64,000 nt of DNA, from positions 423,964 to 487,963 of the forward strand of contig DHNQ01000029.1 in NCBI GenBank assembly GCA_002409595.1, read 5' to 3'. The position numbers were made by a program, and so were the translations under genes. Positions 7,711 through 17,150 of this stretch are shown here, piece after piece (within the stretch, counting starts at the first letter, position 1; each line of letters begins with the position of its first letter). The notes below the pieces were generated by a model. That model searched no databases. It was not told where the DNA came from and saw nothing but the letters and a program-made list of their open reading frames with translations. The stretch is from Dysgonomonas sp. UBA5412. GTDB lineage: Bacteria; Bacteroidota; Bacteroidia; Bacteroidales; Dysgonomonadaceae.

Positions 7711-10563
7711 ATGAAAAGCGAAAGATTTGAATCCCGACACATTGGTATCAATGAACACGATGAGAGAGTGATGCTGAACAAAATAGGTGCAAAATCTCTT
7801 GATGAACTTATTGAACAAACTATACCTCAGGATATTCGTTTAGAAAGAGGATTGCATTTACCCGAAGCACTCAGCGAGCATGAGTATGCAGAAGAGATGG
7901 CTTTGATGGCTTCAAAAAATCGAATAAATGCATGCTATATCGGTATGGGGTGGTATGACACTGTTGTGCCTGCACCAATCTTCCGCAATGTATTCGAGAA
8001 TCCTGTTTGGTACACCTCCTACACTCCATATCAGGCTGAAATATCTCAAGGACGTCTCGAAGCATTGATGAATTTTCAGACTATGGTTAGCCAACTCACA
8101 GCCCTACCTTTATCCAACTGTTCATTGTTGGATGAGGCTACTGCCGGAGCAGAAGCCGCAACCATGATGCATGCTTTACGCACTCGCGAACAAATAAAAA
8201 ATAATGCAAATAAACTTTTTGTTGACAAAAATATTTTTCCACAAACGTTAGCCGTCATCAATACACGCAGTCAGCCGCAGGGAATAGAAGTTGTGGTAGG
8301 CGATTTTCAGCAAACAGAATTAGACAATGGGTTCTTTGGAGCAATCATACAATATCCAAACTCAGAAGGGCATGTGGTCGATTATTCCGCCTTTACACAA
8401 AAAGCTCATGCAGCAGAATGTAAAGTCGCTGTTGCCACAGACCTTATGGCTCTGACTCTCTTGGTTCCTCCCGGCGAATGGGGAGCAGATATTGCTTTCG
8501 GCAGCAGCCAGAGATTTGGAGTTCCAATGTTTTATGGTGGACCTTCTGCCGGATTTTTTGCCACTAAAGAAGAATATAAGCGAAATGTACCGGGACGTAT
8601 AATAGGCATATCAAAAGATACTTATGGTAAATCAGCATATCGCATGGCTTTGCAGACTCGTGAGCAACATATAAAGAGAGAAAAGGCGACTTCTAATATC
8701 TGTACTGCACAGGCTTTGCTTGCCACTATGGCGGGCTTCTATGCTGTATATCATGGACCTAAAGGATTAAGAAGAATTGCAAAACGAATTCATTCCGTGA
8801 CAGCACTTATTGCAGACGAATTGCGTGAACTCGGTTACACAATTGTTCACAATCAATATTTTGACACTCTAAAAATCATTTTACCGGTAAATATAGATCA
8901 GGATTCAGTCCGTATGTATTCCGAAATGCGAGATATAAACCTGCGTTATTTCGAAAGTGGAGAATTAGGAATAAGCATAGACGAGACTATTACCGAATAT
9001 AAGGCTCACGAACTATTGGCTTTATTCTCTTTAGCAGTAGGACGCACGGAAGTGTTTATGATAGACGATCTGCCTGAAAAAATGATATTGAAAGATGACT
9101 TCTTACGAAAAAGCCCTTTCTTACAGCACGACGTATTCAATTCATATCATACCGAAACTGAACTAATGCGCTACATCAAACGGTTAGACAGAAAGGATAT
9201 TTCGCTTGCACATTCTATGATTTCGTTAGGATCTTGTACAATGAAGCTAAATGCAGCCTCAGAATTGTTGCCACTATCTTTGGGTGGATTCCAAAACATA
9301 CATCCTTTTGCACCTAAATCTCAGACACAAGGATATAATGAACTCATTGAAGAATTGGGAGAATACTTGAAAGAAATAACTGGCTTTGCAGGAGTTAGCT
9401 TCCAGCCAAACTCCGGAGCGGCCGGTGAATATGCAGGATTGATGACCATCCGCAAATATCAGGAAAGCATAGGAGAAGGGCATCGCAATATAATATTAAT
9501 TCCGGCATCAGCACACGGAACTAATCCAGCGTCAGCAATTCAAGCCGGATATGAAACAGTAACTATCGACTGCGACTCTCATGGAAATGTAGTTCTGGAA
9601 GATTTAAGGACAAAAGCAGAATTACACAAAGATAAGCTAGCAGGCTGTATGATCACATATCCGTCTACTCATGGAATCTTTGAAAAGAAAATAAAGGAAA
9701 TGTGTCAGGTTGTCCACGACAATGGAGGGCAAGTTTATATGGACGGAGCCAATATGAATGCTCAAGTAGGCTTAACCAATCCGGGCTTTATTGGAGCAGA
9801 TGTATGCCATCTGAATTTGCACAAGACATTTGCAATACCTCACGGAGGAGGAGGACCGGGAGAAGGCCCTATCTGTGTTGCAGAACACCTTGTCCCATTC
9901 CTACCACATCACCCCGAAGAAGACGGCAGTTGTGTAAACACAGTTGCATCTGCACCTTATGGCAGCGCAGGCATACTTCCTATCACTTACGGATATATAC
10001 GCATGATGGGTCCTGAGGGATTGACTCGTGCTACTAAAATAGCAATTTTGAGCGCTAACTATTTAGTAGAATGCCTAAAAGACACATACGGCATTGTATA
10101 TACCGGAATATCGGGCAGAGTAGGACACGAACTAATATTGGAATGTCGCAAGATAAAGGAAACATCAGGCATCACAGAATCGGATATTGCAAAGCGCTTG
10201 ATGGATTATGGATACCACGCCCCCACACTATCGTTTCCTGTTCATGGAACTTTGATGATAGAACCAACTGAGAGCGAAAGTCTTGCAGAACTCAATAGAT
10301 TTGTAGATACAATGAATCAGATCTGGGAAGAAATTAAAGAAGTAGAAAACGGAACGTATACTAAGGAAGATAATGTATTGGTAAATGCTCCACATCCCGA
10401 ATACGAAGTTTGTGGAGATGAATGGAAACATGCCTATCCTCGTTCCAAGGCTGCTTATCCTTTAGAATTTGTAAAAGACAATAAATTTTGGATCAATGTG
10501 GCACGCGTAGACAATGCCTATGGTGATCGAAACTTAGTTACTTGTTTATGCGATATGGGATAA
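7711..10563 (+). CDS. gcvP: Glycine dehydrogenase (aminomethyl-transferring), P-protein of the glycine cleavage system
   Basis: This PLP enzyme decarboxylates glycine and passes the aminomethyl group to the lipoyl H-protein. The 950-residue single chain holds both halves that some bacteria split into GcvPA and GcvPB. The N-terminal signature ESRHIGINEHDERVML is typical, and the PLP-binding Lys sits in NLHKTFAIPHGGGGPG (near 704), with the Gly-rich stretch that follows. The T-, H- and L-proteins are not in this window. The enzyme works in the cytoplasm in one-carbon metabolism, and folD at the other end of the window belongs to the same folate pool. Confidence 0.97.
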   Translation: MKSERFESRHIGINEHDERVMLNKIGAKSLDELIEQTIPQDIRLERGLHLPEALSEHEYAEEMALMASKNRINACYIGMGWYDTVVPAPIFRNVFENPVWYTSYTPYQAEISQGRLEALMNFQTMVSQLTALPLSNCSLLDEATAGAEAATMMHALRTREQIKNNANKLFVDKNIFPQTLAVINTRSQPQGIEVVVGDFQQTELDNGFFGAIIQYPNSEGHVVDYSAFTQKAHAAECKVAVATDLMALTLLVPPGEWGADIAFGSSQRFGVPMFYGGPSAGFFATKEEYKRNVPGRIIGISKDTYGKSAYRMALQTREQHIKREKATSNICTAQALLATMAGFYAVYHGPKGLRRIAKRIHSVTALIADELRELGYTIVHNQYFDTLKIILPVNIDQDSVRMYSEMRDINLRYFESGELGISIDETITEYKAHELLALFSLAVGRTEVFMIDDLPEKMILKDDFLRKSPFLQHDVFNSYHTETELMRYIKRLDRKDISLAHSMISLGSCTMKLNAASELLPLSLGGFQNIHPFAPKSQTQGYNELIEELGEYLKEITGFAGVSFQPNSGAAGEYAGLMTIRKYQESIGEGHRNIILIPASAHGTNPASAIQAGYETVTIDCDSHGNVVLEDLRTKAELHKDKLAGCMITYPSTHGIFEKKIKEMCQVVHDNGGQVYMDGANMNAQVGLTNPGFIGADVCHLNLHKTFAIPHGGGGPGEGPICVAEHLVPFLPHHPEEDGSCVNTVASAPYGSAGILPITYGYIRMMGPEGLTRATKIAILSANYLVECLKDTYGIVYTGISGRVGHELILECRKIKETSGITESDIAKRLMDYGYHAPTLSFPVHGTLMIEPTESESLAELNRFVDTMNQIWEEIKEVENGTYTKEDNVLVNAPHPEYEVCGDEWKHAYPRSKAAYPLEFVKDNKFWINVARVDNAYGDRNLVTCLCDMG

Positions 10564-10579
10564 AAAACCTAAAATACAT

Positions 10580-10587
10580 TATATTTG
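10580..10587 (+). promoter_or_regulatory. -7 promoter box TATATTTG ahead of the HMA gene
   Basis: TATATTTG lies 58 bases before the HMA start codon. No clear -33 box is visible. It suggests that the HMA/NlpE pair is transcribed apart from gcvP. Confidence 0.45.
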
Positions 10588-10645
10588 TAAACATAATTGA
10601 AGTAAAAACCGTTTATTTATAATAATAAACACAATATATAGAACT

Positions 10646-10966
10646 ATGAGAATGAAGATTTTTTTAATAACACTAGTATTAACCCTTGGCTTAGGAACAA
10701 CTTTAGTTGCCCAAAACCAGAAAGCTCCATTGAAGAATGATAAGGAAACTGTTTTGTTCGACGTATCAATGACTTGTGAAAACTGTCAGAAACGAATCGA
10801 GAAAAATATTGCTTTCGAAAAAGGGGTTACAGATATGAAAGTCGATCTTGCAAATAAGACTGTATTAGTTGAGTTCAAAAAGACTCAGACATCGGTTGAC
10901 AAACTACAAGCAGCCATTGCAAAGTTAGGATATGATGTAAAAATACATAAAGACGGAAAAGAATGA
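10646..10966 (+). CDS. Secreted heavy-metal-associated (HMA) domain protein
   Basis: The 106-residue protein has a cleavable signal peptide (about 1-22, ending LVAQ), then one HMA domain with the metal-binding motif SMTCENCQ (Cys44 and Cys47) and the beta-alpha-beta ending KLGYDVKIHK. HMA domains bind Cu(I), Hg(II) or similar soft metals. Most stand-alone copies (CopZ) are cytoplasmic, but this one should be exported, as MerP is. It overlaps the next gene, for an NlpE-type lipoprotein, by the ATGA quadruplet, so the two are translationally coupled and probably act together in metal handling at the envelope. That link is inference; no P-type ATPase or efflux gene is nearby. Confidence 0.85.
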   Translation: MRMKIFLITLVLTLGLGTTLVAQNQKAPLKNDKETVLFDVSMTCENCQKRIEKNIAFEKGVTDMKVDLANKTVLVEFKKTQTSVDKLQAAIAKLGYDVKIHKDGKE

Positions 10967-11418
10967 AAAAGTTATTTATTATGATTGCTGCTGCAGCATT
11001 ATTATATAGTTGTGGTGGTAACACTCAAAAAAAAGAAGAATCTCAGGCCTCAGTCGAAGATTTTTCAGCGATTGCCGAATCTGTTTCGGATGGACATAAT
11101 GCACAGAATTCTTTAGATTATGAAGGCATCTATACCGGAACACTACCTACGGCAAGTGGTGAGGGAATGTTGGTTACTATTACATTAAGCGATAGTACAT
11201 ATACCAGAAACATCGAATATATAGGTAAAAAAGGTAGCAAAACTGAAGAAAAAGGTAAATATACATGGGGCAAAGATGGCAGTGTAATCACACTCCAGAA
11301 TGTAGATAAAGAGTCTCCAAGCCAATATTTTGTTGGAGAAAACACCTTAACTCAGTTAGATATGGATGGTAATAAAATAACCGGAGATATGGCAGAATTA
11401 TATATTTTGAAAAAGTAA
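10963..11418 (+). CDS. NlpE-like lipoprotein (copper homeostasis/adhesion family)
   Basis: The 151-residue protein has a lipoprotein signal with Cys17 (AAAALLYSCGG). The body matches the NlpE N-terminal domain: DYEGIYTGTLPTASGEGM, then ITLSDSTYTRNIEYIG, GKYTWGKDGSVITL and a closing strand pair. In E. coli, NlpE senses surface contact, copper stress and lipoprotein trafficking defects through Cpx. Cpx is not known in Bacteroidota, so the role here is open. The short Lys/Gln/Glu-rich linker after Cys17 is typical for outer-membrane lipoproteins. The start overlaps the HMA gene by four bases, and a strong terminator follows. Confidence 0.85.
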   Translation: MKKLFIMIAAAALLYSCGGNTQKKEESQASVEDFSAIAESVSDGHNAQNSLDYEGIYTGTLPTASGEGMLVTITLSDSTYTRNIEYIGKKGSKTEEKGKYTWGKDGSVITLQNVDKESPSQYFVGENTLTQLDMDGNKITGDMAELYILKK

Positions 11419-11439
11419 AAAATTCTAACGATTATAAAC

Positions 11440-11471
11440 AAAGGTCGGATTTATTAAAAAATCCGACCTTT
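11440..11471 (+). terminator. Intrinsic terminator of the HMA/NlpE operon
   Basis: A perfect 11-bp stem, AAAGGTCGGAT/ATCCGACCTTT, with a 10-nt loop follows the stop codon by 21 bases and is followed by a T-rich stretch. Confidence 0.85.
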
Positions 11472-11501
11472 GTCTTTTATTAATTGAACAGTATATGATT
11501 T

Positions 11502-11531
11502 TTTCTTCTTTTATTCTGATAAAAGAAGAAA
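11502..11531. repeat. Perfect 13-bp hairpin between the NlpE gene and asnA
   Basis: The arms TTTCTTCTTTTAT and ATAAAAGAAGAAA enclose a TCTG loop. It is AT-rich and lies 30 bases after a stronger terminator. It may be a second transcription barrier or an element of the asnA upstream region. Confidence 0.5.
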
Positions 11532-11605
11532 TCATAGCACTTATAATTAACAGAACAAAAAGCATCCTCAATCATATCATTTTTTTACAAAAAAACGCTA
11601 TTTAA

Positions 11606-11636
11606 TTTTCACATTAATACAAATTAAATACCTTTG
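11606..11636 (+). promoter_or_regulatory. Promoter of asnA
   Basis: The -7 box TACCTTTG (11629-11636) lies 38 bases before the start codon. A TTTC run near 11606-11609 sits at about the right distance for a weak -33 box. Confidence 0.55.
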
Positions 11637-11673
11637 CATGTAATTTAATAGTAAAAACGTCCAAAATAGAAAA

Positions 11674-12711
11674 ATGAGCTATTTAATAAAACCTCTAAAA
11701 TACCATGCCCTACTCGGCTTACAACAAACAGAATTGGGGATAAAACAGATAAAAGATTTTTTTCAACAAAATCTATCTTCAGAATTACGTTTAAGAAGAG
11801 TTACAGCTCCCCTATTCGTATTAAAAGGAATGGGTATAAACGACGACCTGAATGGCGTAGAGCGTGCAGTAAATTTCCCAATAAAAGATATGGATGACGA
11901 ATGTGCCGAAATTGTACATTCTCTCGCAAAATGGAAGAGACTCACCCTAGCCGATTATGGCATAAATGAAGGCTACGGTATATATACCGACATGAATGCC
12001 ATAAGGGCTGACGAGGAGTTGGGCAACCTCCACTCCCTATATGTAGATCAGTGGGACTGGGAAATGGTGATGTCGCCGGAAAATAGAAATTTAGACTTCT
12101 TGAAAGAAGTTGTAAATCGAATATATGCTGCATTGGTGCGCACAGAATATCTTGTCTACGAATTATTCCCTGCTATTACTCCGATCTTGCCTTCGGAGAT
12201 AAAATTTATCCACTCAGAAGAGTTACTACAAAGATATCCCGATCTGACAACTAAGGAACGAGAGAACGAGATAGCCAAAGAATACGGTGCAGTATTTATC
12301 ATCGGTATCGGAGGCGCATTAAGCAACGGCAAACCACATGACGGACGCGCCCCTGATTATGACGACTGGACCACCCGCTCCGAAAATGGCTATCATGGCC
12401 TCAATGGAGACCTTATTGTGTGGAATCCCGTATTAGGGCAAGGAATGGAATTGTCGTCAATGGGTATCCGTGTAAATAAAGAAACTTTGTTGGAGCAGCT
12501 AAAAGTATCGGGACAAGAAGACCGCAAGGATTTATATTTCCATAAGCGTTTGCTAAACGAAGAATTACCTCAGTCTATTGGTGGTGGAATTGGTCAATCT
12601 CGCCTTTGTATGTTCTATTTGAGAAAGGGACATATCGGAGAGATTCAGGCTGGCATATGGCCGGAGAAAATGCGCAAAGAAGCAGAAGCTTTTGGCATGC
12701 CACTTATTTAA
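11674..12711 (+). CDS. asnA: Aspartate--ammonia ligase (asparagine synthetase A)
   Basis: This enzyme makes asparagine from aspartate, ammonia and ATP. The 345-residue product is slightly longer than the E. coli enzyme (330) and shows the class II synthetase-like fold throughout: LGLQQTELGIKQIKDFF at the N-terminus, DQWDWE, GRAPDYDDWT and the C-terminal SIGGGIGQSRLCM motif. It acts in the cytoplasm. It has its own promoter and its own terminator and forms a single-gene unit. Confidence 0.96.
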   Translation: MSYLIKPLKYHALLGLQQTELGIKQIKDFFQQNLSSELRLRRVTAPLFVLKGMGINDDLNGVERAVNFPIKDMDDECAEIVHSLAKWKRLTLADYGINEGYGIYTDMNAIRADEELGNLHSLYVDQWDWEMVMSPENRNLDFLKEVVNRIYAALVRTEYLVYELFPAITPILPSEIKFIHSEELLQRYPDLTTKERENEIAKEYGAVFIIGIGGALSNGKPHDGRAPDYDDWTTRSENGYHGLNGDLIVWNPVLGQGMELSSMGIRVNKETLLEQLKVSGQEDRKDLYFHKRLLNEELPQSIGGGIGQSRLCMFYLRKGHIGEIQAGIWPEKMRKEAEAFGMPLI

Positions 12712-12808
12712 ATCGTATTTTATAAAAAGATTTAAATAACTTTATTCTACCTTTCGATTGGAATAAAGAAGAGATGTTAAATCAATATTTTTTTATAACT
12801 TTATATTT

Positions 12809-12834
12809 AAGGATGTTTTATCAGAAACATCCTT
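12809..12834 (+). terminator. Intrinsic terminator between asnA and the kinase gene
   Basis: A 10-bp perfect stem, AAGGATGTTT/AAACATCCTT, has the loop TATCAG and is followed by TGTTTTT. It lies inside the longest possible frame of the next gene, which argues that the true start of that gene is ATG 12864. Confidence 0.8.
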
Positions 12835-12863
12835 TGTTTTTATTAATTCAAGCTAAAAAAAAC

Positions 12864-14534
12864 ATGGAGAATAAAGTTAGAATTCATTGTACTAATACAG
12901 ATACTTACAAAGACTTTCCGACAGGAACAAGCCTTACTGAAATATTAAAAGTATTTTCGCCACAGACAAAATATCGCGTTGTAAACGCCAAAGTAAATAA
13001 CAAAACAGAGCCACTATATTATCAGCCTTATCATAATAAGACAGTTACATTTATTGATCTATCCGAAGCTTCCGGTATGCGCACATACGTACGTTCGTTA
13101 TGTTTCTTATTAGCAAAGGCTGTTTCGGAAGTATTTCCTGAAGGGCAATTGTATATCGAACATCCTATTTCTCTCGGATACTTCTGTCGTATAATCAATG
13201 TCTCTAATGTCATAGACGAGAAAGCCATTGTTGCGATCAAAGAAAAAATGCAGGAATATGTAAATGCAGATATTCCTTTTGAAGGAGTAGAAGAGGAAAC
13301 TGATCAGGTGGTAAAGATGTTTAGAGATAAAGGATTTGAAGATAAAGCTCTATTACTGGAAACAACCGGCGAGATATATTCTAAATATTATAGATTAGGA
13401 GATTCTGTCGATTACTTTTATAGCTGCCTTGTACCTTCCACCGGCTATATTGATATTTATGATCTGGAACTATATCACGACGGGTTATTACTACGAGTTC
13501 CCAATCGAAGCAATCCCGTAGAATTGGAGCCTCGCATAGAACAACCAATGATGTATAATGTATATAAAGAGCATCTTAAGTTTCTAAACATCATAGGTAT
13601 GGATAATGTTGGAGATATGAACAAAGCCAATAAGGAAGGTCTGATCACTAATATTATAAAAGTAGCCGAAGCATACCAAGAGAAAACAATTGCTAATATA
13701 GCAGAGCAGATAGCAGCACGTTCCGAAGATGGAGTTCGAGTTGTTCTAATCTCCGGACCATCATCGTCCGGAAAAACGACTTTCAGAATGAGACTGGAAG
13801 TACAATTGATGGTGAATCTGATGAAACCTGTAGGTTTATCTCTTGATAATTATTTTGTAGACAGACATCTTACCCCACTGGATGAAAATGGAGGATACGA
13901 TTTCGAATCTTTATATGCTTTAGATATTCCCAAGTTTAATGAGGATCTTGAAAACCTATTAAGCGGAAAAGAAATAGAACTACCAACATTCAACTTCACA
14001 ACAGGGAAACGAGAGTATAAAGGAGATAAGTTAAAGCTAGAGGAGCATACTATTCTTGTTATAGAAGGTATCCACGGATTAAATCCTGATCTAACTGCCG
14101 GGATTCCCGATAACCAGAAATATGGAATATATGTATCGGCACTAACCACAATATCTTTAGACAATCATAACTGGATACCGACTACAGACAATCGCCTTCT
14201 ACGTCGTTTAATTCGCGACCATAGATATAGAAACTACTCTGCAATAGATACTCTTTCGCGTTGGCAAAGTGTTCGCCGCGGCGAAGATAAATGGATTTTC
14301 CCATATCAGGAAAATGCTGATGTGATGTTTAACTCGGCTATGATATACGAATTTGCCGCTTTGCGCCGCTATGCAGAACCTATTCTGCTTCAAGTACCGA
14401 ACAACGCTCCTGAATATGCAGAAGCCCACCGTCTTCTTAAATTCTTAAAGTATTTTAATTACATAAATGACAGAGAGTTGCCACCAACATCACTACTGCG
14501 AGAATTTGTAGGCGGAAGCAGTTTCAAATATTAA
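12864..14534 (+). CDS. Uridine kinase-like nucleoside kinase with N-terminal TGS domain
   Basis: The 556-residue protein from ATG 12864 begins with a TGS-like domain (about 1-70), continues with a region like the threonyl-tRNA synthetase editing/SAD part (YIEHPISLGYFCR), and ends with a phosphoribulokinase/uridine kinase domain whose P-loop is ISGPSSSGKTTF (about 295-306). LSLDNYFVDR and the later VIEGIHGLNP are typical of uridine kinases. Such fusions are common in Bacteroidota and Clostridia and are annotated as nucleoside kinases; whether uridine is the true substrate is uncertain. The frame could be opened 30 codons earlier, but that stretch contains a terminator. Confidence 0.85.
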   Translation: MENKVRIHCTNTDTYKDFPTGTSLTEILKVFSPQTKYRVVNAKVNNKTEPLYYQPYHNKTVTFIDLSEASGMRTYVRSLCFLLAKAVSEVFPEGQLYIEHPISLGYFCRIINVSNVIDEKAIVAIKEKMQEYVNADIPFEGVEEETDQVVKMFRDKGFEDKALLLETTGEIYSKYYRLGDSVDYFYSCLVPSTGYIDIYDLELYHDGLLLRVPNRSNPVELEPRIEQPMMYNVYKEHLKFLNIIGMDNVGDMNKANKEGLITNIIKVAEAYQEKTIANIAEQIAARSEDGVRVVLISGPSSSGKTTFRMRLEVQLMVNLMKPVGLSLDNYFVDRHLTPLDENGGYDFESLYALDIPKFNEDLENLLSGKEIELPTFNFTTGKREYKGDKLKLEEHTILVIEGIHGLNPDLTAGIPDNQKYGIYVSALTTISLDNHNWIPTTDNRLLRRLIRDHRYRNYSAIDTLSRWQSVRRGEDKWIFPYQENADVMFNSAMIYEFAALRRYAEPILLQVPNNAPEYAEAHRLLKFLKYFNYINDRELPPTSLLREFVGGSSFKY

Positions 14535-14562
14535 AAAATAATGAGATAATTATTTCAACAAG

Positions 14563-14586
14563 TAGAGATTACTAAGGTAGTCTCTA
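14563..14586. terminator. Terminator hairpin between convergent kinase and rnc genes
   Basis: The arms TAGAGATTAC and GTAGTCTCTA (one G-U pair) with loop TAAG are followed by TTTTTATT on the plus strand. It most likely serves the plus-strand kinase gene. Confidence 0.7.
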
Positions 14587-14623
14587 TTTTTATTATATAA
14601 TATAAGGTTGTGTAAAGAGTGTT

Positions 14624-15466
14624 TTATTTTACTTCAGCATTAGTATCTTCTTCTTCTTTCTGTAAACTCAGATAAGTTTCGCTTTGCAATTGCTGTTGGG
14701 CTTCATGCAATCTCAAAATATGATCCTTAAAACCTAAGTTACGTTGCAATTTATTAAATGCTTCTTTTGCAGCCTTTTGTTGCGATTCCTTCTTCGAGTA
14801 ACCGGTTCCCACACCGGCTTGTTCGCCTAGTATGACGACTGCCGTTTTGAATATAGGAGTATTATTCTCATCAACAAAGCTATCAATAAGATCAAAGCTT
14901 ACCGATATTTTTTGCTTTTGGCTCCATTCTATCAAACGAGACTTATAATTTGCTTCTAACTCTGCAACAGTCTCTATATTCAAATGTTGCTGTATAAGCT
15001 TCTCAAAAACAAATCTTTTAGCAGCCCGATATCCCTGATCCAGATATATAGCTCCAATCAATGCCTCAAGAGCATTTCCATACATATGCGTATTGGGAGT
15101 TGTGTTTCGTGTCGAAGATTTTATCAGCTTATCAATTCCAATCTCTAAGGCTAATTTATTTAAGGTCTCACGCTGGACTATTTTCGAACGCATGTTGGTA
15201 AGGAATCCCTCTTTTTTATATTCGAACTCCTTAAATACAATATCAGCAACTATGGCATCAAGAATAGCATCACCCAAAAACTCTAACCGTTCATTATTTA
15301 TCCATCTACCATCTTTCAATTTTATTGAAGAAGATTTGTGTAGTAGAGCCTGATCGTATAAAGTTATGTTATAAGGGCAAAATCCTAATATTTTGCTAAA
15401 AGATACGTAAGGCTCCTTCCCTCTTTTAGGAAGAAGCCTTATACCTCGATATATTTTTCTAAACAC
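14624..15466 (-). CDS. rnc: Ribonuclease III
   Basis: This double-strand-specific endoribonuclease processes rRNA precursors and structured mRNAs. The 280-residue product has the RNase III signature NNERLEFLGDAILDAI (about 57-72) with the catalytic acidic residues, a second acidic site in GNALEALIGAIYLDQGY, and a C-terminal double-stranded RNA-binding domain (about 172-245: YKSRLIEWSQ ... GTGYSKKESQQKAAKEAF). A C-terminal tail of about 35 residues rich in Gln and Glu is extra compared with E. coli (226 residues) but common in Bacteroidota. It lies 8 bases downstream of fabF on the same strand, forming the acpP-fabF-rnc operon. Confidence 0.96.
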   Translation of the reverse strand: MFRKIYRGIRLLPKRGKEPYVSFSKILGFCPYNITLYDQALLHKSSSIKLKDGRWINNERLEFLGDAILDAIVADIVFKEFEYKKEGFLTNMRSKIVQRETLNKLALEIGIDKLIKSSTRNTTPNTHMYGNALEALIGAIYLDQGYRAAKRFVFEKLIQQHLNIETVAELEANYKSRLIEWSQKQKISVSFDLIDSFVDENNTPIFKTAVVILGEQAGVGTGYSKKESQQKAAKEAFNKLQRNLGFKDHILRLHEAQQQLQSETYLSLQKEEEDTNAEVK

Positions 15467-15474
15467 GTTGTGTT

Positions 15475-16737
15475 TTATTTCTTAAACTTTTTTACTATAA
15501 CACAAGCATTATGTCCTCCAAACCCAAAGGTATTGGATAAAGCTACATTAACTTCGCGTTCTTGTGCTTTATTAAAGGTCAAATTTAATTTGTAATCTAT
15601 ATCAGGATCTTCATCTCCTTCCGTAAAGTTGATTGTCGGAGGCACTATATTATTCTGGATAGACAGCACACAAAACATTGTTTCTAATGCTCCGGCAGCA
15701 CCTAACAAGTGACCGGTCATAGATTTTGTGGAGCTGATATTCAGATTATATGCGTGCTCGCCGAATACCTCTTTTATAGCCTTTATTTCCGAAGGGTCTC
15801 CAACAGGTGTAGATGTTCCATGCACATTGATATAATCCATATCGCTAGGATTAAGATTAGCATCTTGCAAGGCATTTCTCATCACCAATTTTGCGCCTAA
15901 ACCATCAGGATGTGACGCTGTTAGATGATAAGCATCTGCCGACATACCACCGCCTGCAACTTCTGCGTAAATTTTAGCACCACGAGCTAAAGCATGTTCC
16001 AGTTCTTCAAAGATAAGACATGCCGATCCCTCTCCGATAACAAATCCATCGCGACTCGCACTAAATGGACGTGATGCTGTTTGAGGAGAATCGTTGCGTG
16101 TAGAAAGAGCTGTCATTGCATTGAAGCCACCAACACCCGATGCTGTAATAGCAGCCTCAGCACCACCTACTATCATAACATCTGCCTTGCCCAATCGGAT
16201 ATGATCGAACGCAGATATAGCACTATGTGTAGAAGAAGCGCAAGCCGATACAGTACCATAATTTGGTCCTCTAAGGCCATGACGGATAGAAATCAAGCCT
16301 GATGCAATATCCGAAATCATCTTAGGGATAAAGAACGGATTGAACTTCGGTCCCATATCTTCGTGTGTAAAATAATATCCAACTTCTTCTTCAAAAGTTT
16401 TGATACCACCTATACCGGCAGACATGATAACTCCGATTCTATCGCAATTTTCTGTAGCAAAATCTAACTTTGAGTCAGCTATTGCTTCTTCCGAAGACCC
16501 GATAGCCAACAATGTATATCTGTCACATTTGCGAATTTCTTTTCTATCTAAATATTTAGACGGATCGAAATCTTTTACTTCGCAAGCGAACTGTGTTTTG
16601 AATTTTGACGCATCAAAATGAGTAATAGGTCCAGCCCCACTCATTCCCTTGAGGGCATTGCCCCATGTAGTCTCTACATTGTTACCAAGAGGTGATATTG
16701 AACCTAGACCTGTTACTACTACTCTTTTTAATTCCAT
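15475..16737 (-). CDS. fabF: 3-oxoacyl-[acyl-carrier-protein] synthase II
   Basis: This is a condensing enzyme of fatty acid elongation. The 420-residue product has the Cys-His-His catalytic triad: Cys166 in TVSACASSTHS, His306 in NVHGTSTPVGD and His343 in TGHLLGAAGA. The N-terminal RRVVVTG-like start (MELKRVVVTGLGSISPLGN) and the C-terminal SNTFGFGGHNACV are typical. It lies 21 bases behind acpP and ahead of rnc. Confidence 0.97.
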   Translation of the reverse strand: MELKRVVVTGLGSISPLGNNVETTWGNALKGMSGAGPITHFDASKFKTQFACEVKDFDPSKYLDRKEIRKCDRYTLLAIGSSEEAIADSKLDFATENCDRIGVIMSAGIGGIKTFEEEVGYYFTHEDMGPKFNPFFIPKMISDIASGLISIRHGLRGPNYGTVSACASSTHSAISAFDHIRLGKADVMIVGGAEAAITASGVGGFNAMTALSTRNDSPQTASRPFSASRDGFVIGEGSACLIFEELEHALARGAKIYAEVAGGGMSADAYHLTASHPDGLGAKLVMRNALQDANLNPSDMDYINVHGTSTPVGDPSEIKAIKEVFGEHAYNLNISSTKSMTGHLLGAAGALETMFCVLSIQNNIVPPTINFTEGDEDPDIDYKLNLTFNKAQEREVNVALSNTFGFGGHNACVIVKKFKK

Positions 16738-16758
16738 ACTTAAAATTTGGAAAAAAGA

Positions 16759-16995
16759 TTATTTTGCATTTGCTTCAATGTAAGAAACTGCGTCTCCTAC
16801 TGTAGCGATTTTTTCAGTTTGATCATCTGGAATAGAAATACCAAATTCCTTTTCGAATTCCATGATTAATTCTACTGTATCAAGTGAATCAGCTCCTAAG
16901 TCGTTAGTGAAGCTTGCTGTATCTGTTACTTCAGATTCTTCAACACCTAACTTATCAACAATAATTGCTTTCACTTTTGATGCTACTTCTGACAT
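16759..16995 (-). CDS. acpP: Acyl carrier protein
   Basis: The 78-residue acidic protein carries the growing acyl chain on a 4'-phosphopantetheine arm attached to Ser37 in the motif GADSLDTVELIM. Length and helices match the family. It is the first gene of the acpP-fabF-rnc operon. Confidence 0.98.
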   Translation of the reverse strand: MSEVASKVKAIIVDKLGVEESEVTDTASFTNDLGADSLDTVELIMEFEKEFGISIPDDQTEKIATVGDAVSYIEANAK

Positions 16996-17046
16996 AATTT
17001 TTAGTTTTGATTAATAATAATTTTTTTATTTCTAATTTTGTCGGTG

Positions 17047-17079
17047 CAAAGTAACAGTTTTTTATATATATGAAACAAA
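17047..17079 (-). promoter_or_regulatory. Promoter of acpP
   Basis: Read on the minus strand, TTTG (17079-17076), a 21-nt spacer and TTACTTTG (17054-17047) resemble the Bacteroidota consensus with one mismatch in the -7 box. It lies about 50 bases ahead of acpP. Confidence 0.5.
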
Positions 17080-17150
17080 TATTTTGTTGATAAAATAGTT
17101 AAAACTGCACATTATTTTTATTTGTGTGCAGCTATATCAAAAATTACAGA

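Noticed and set aside
9702..10016. 104-residue plus-strand frame within gcvP
   Set aside because: It is rich in Arg, Cys and Ser with no protein-like pattern and lies wholly inside the well-supported GcvP frame; it is a shadow frame.
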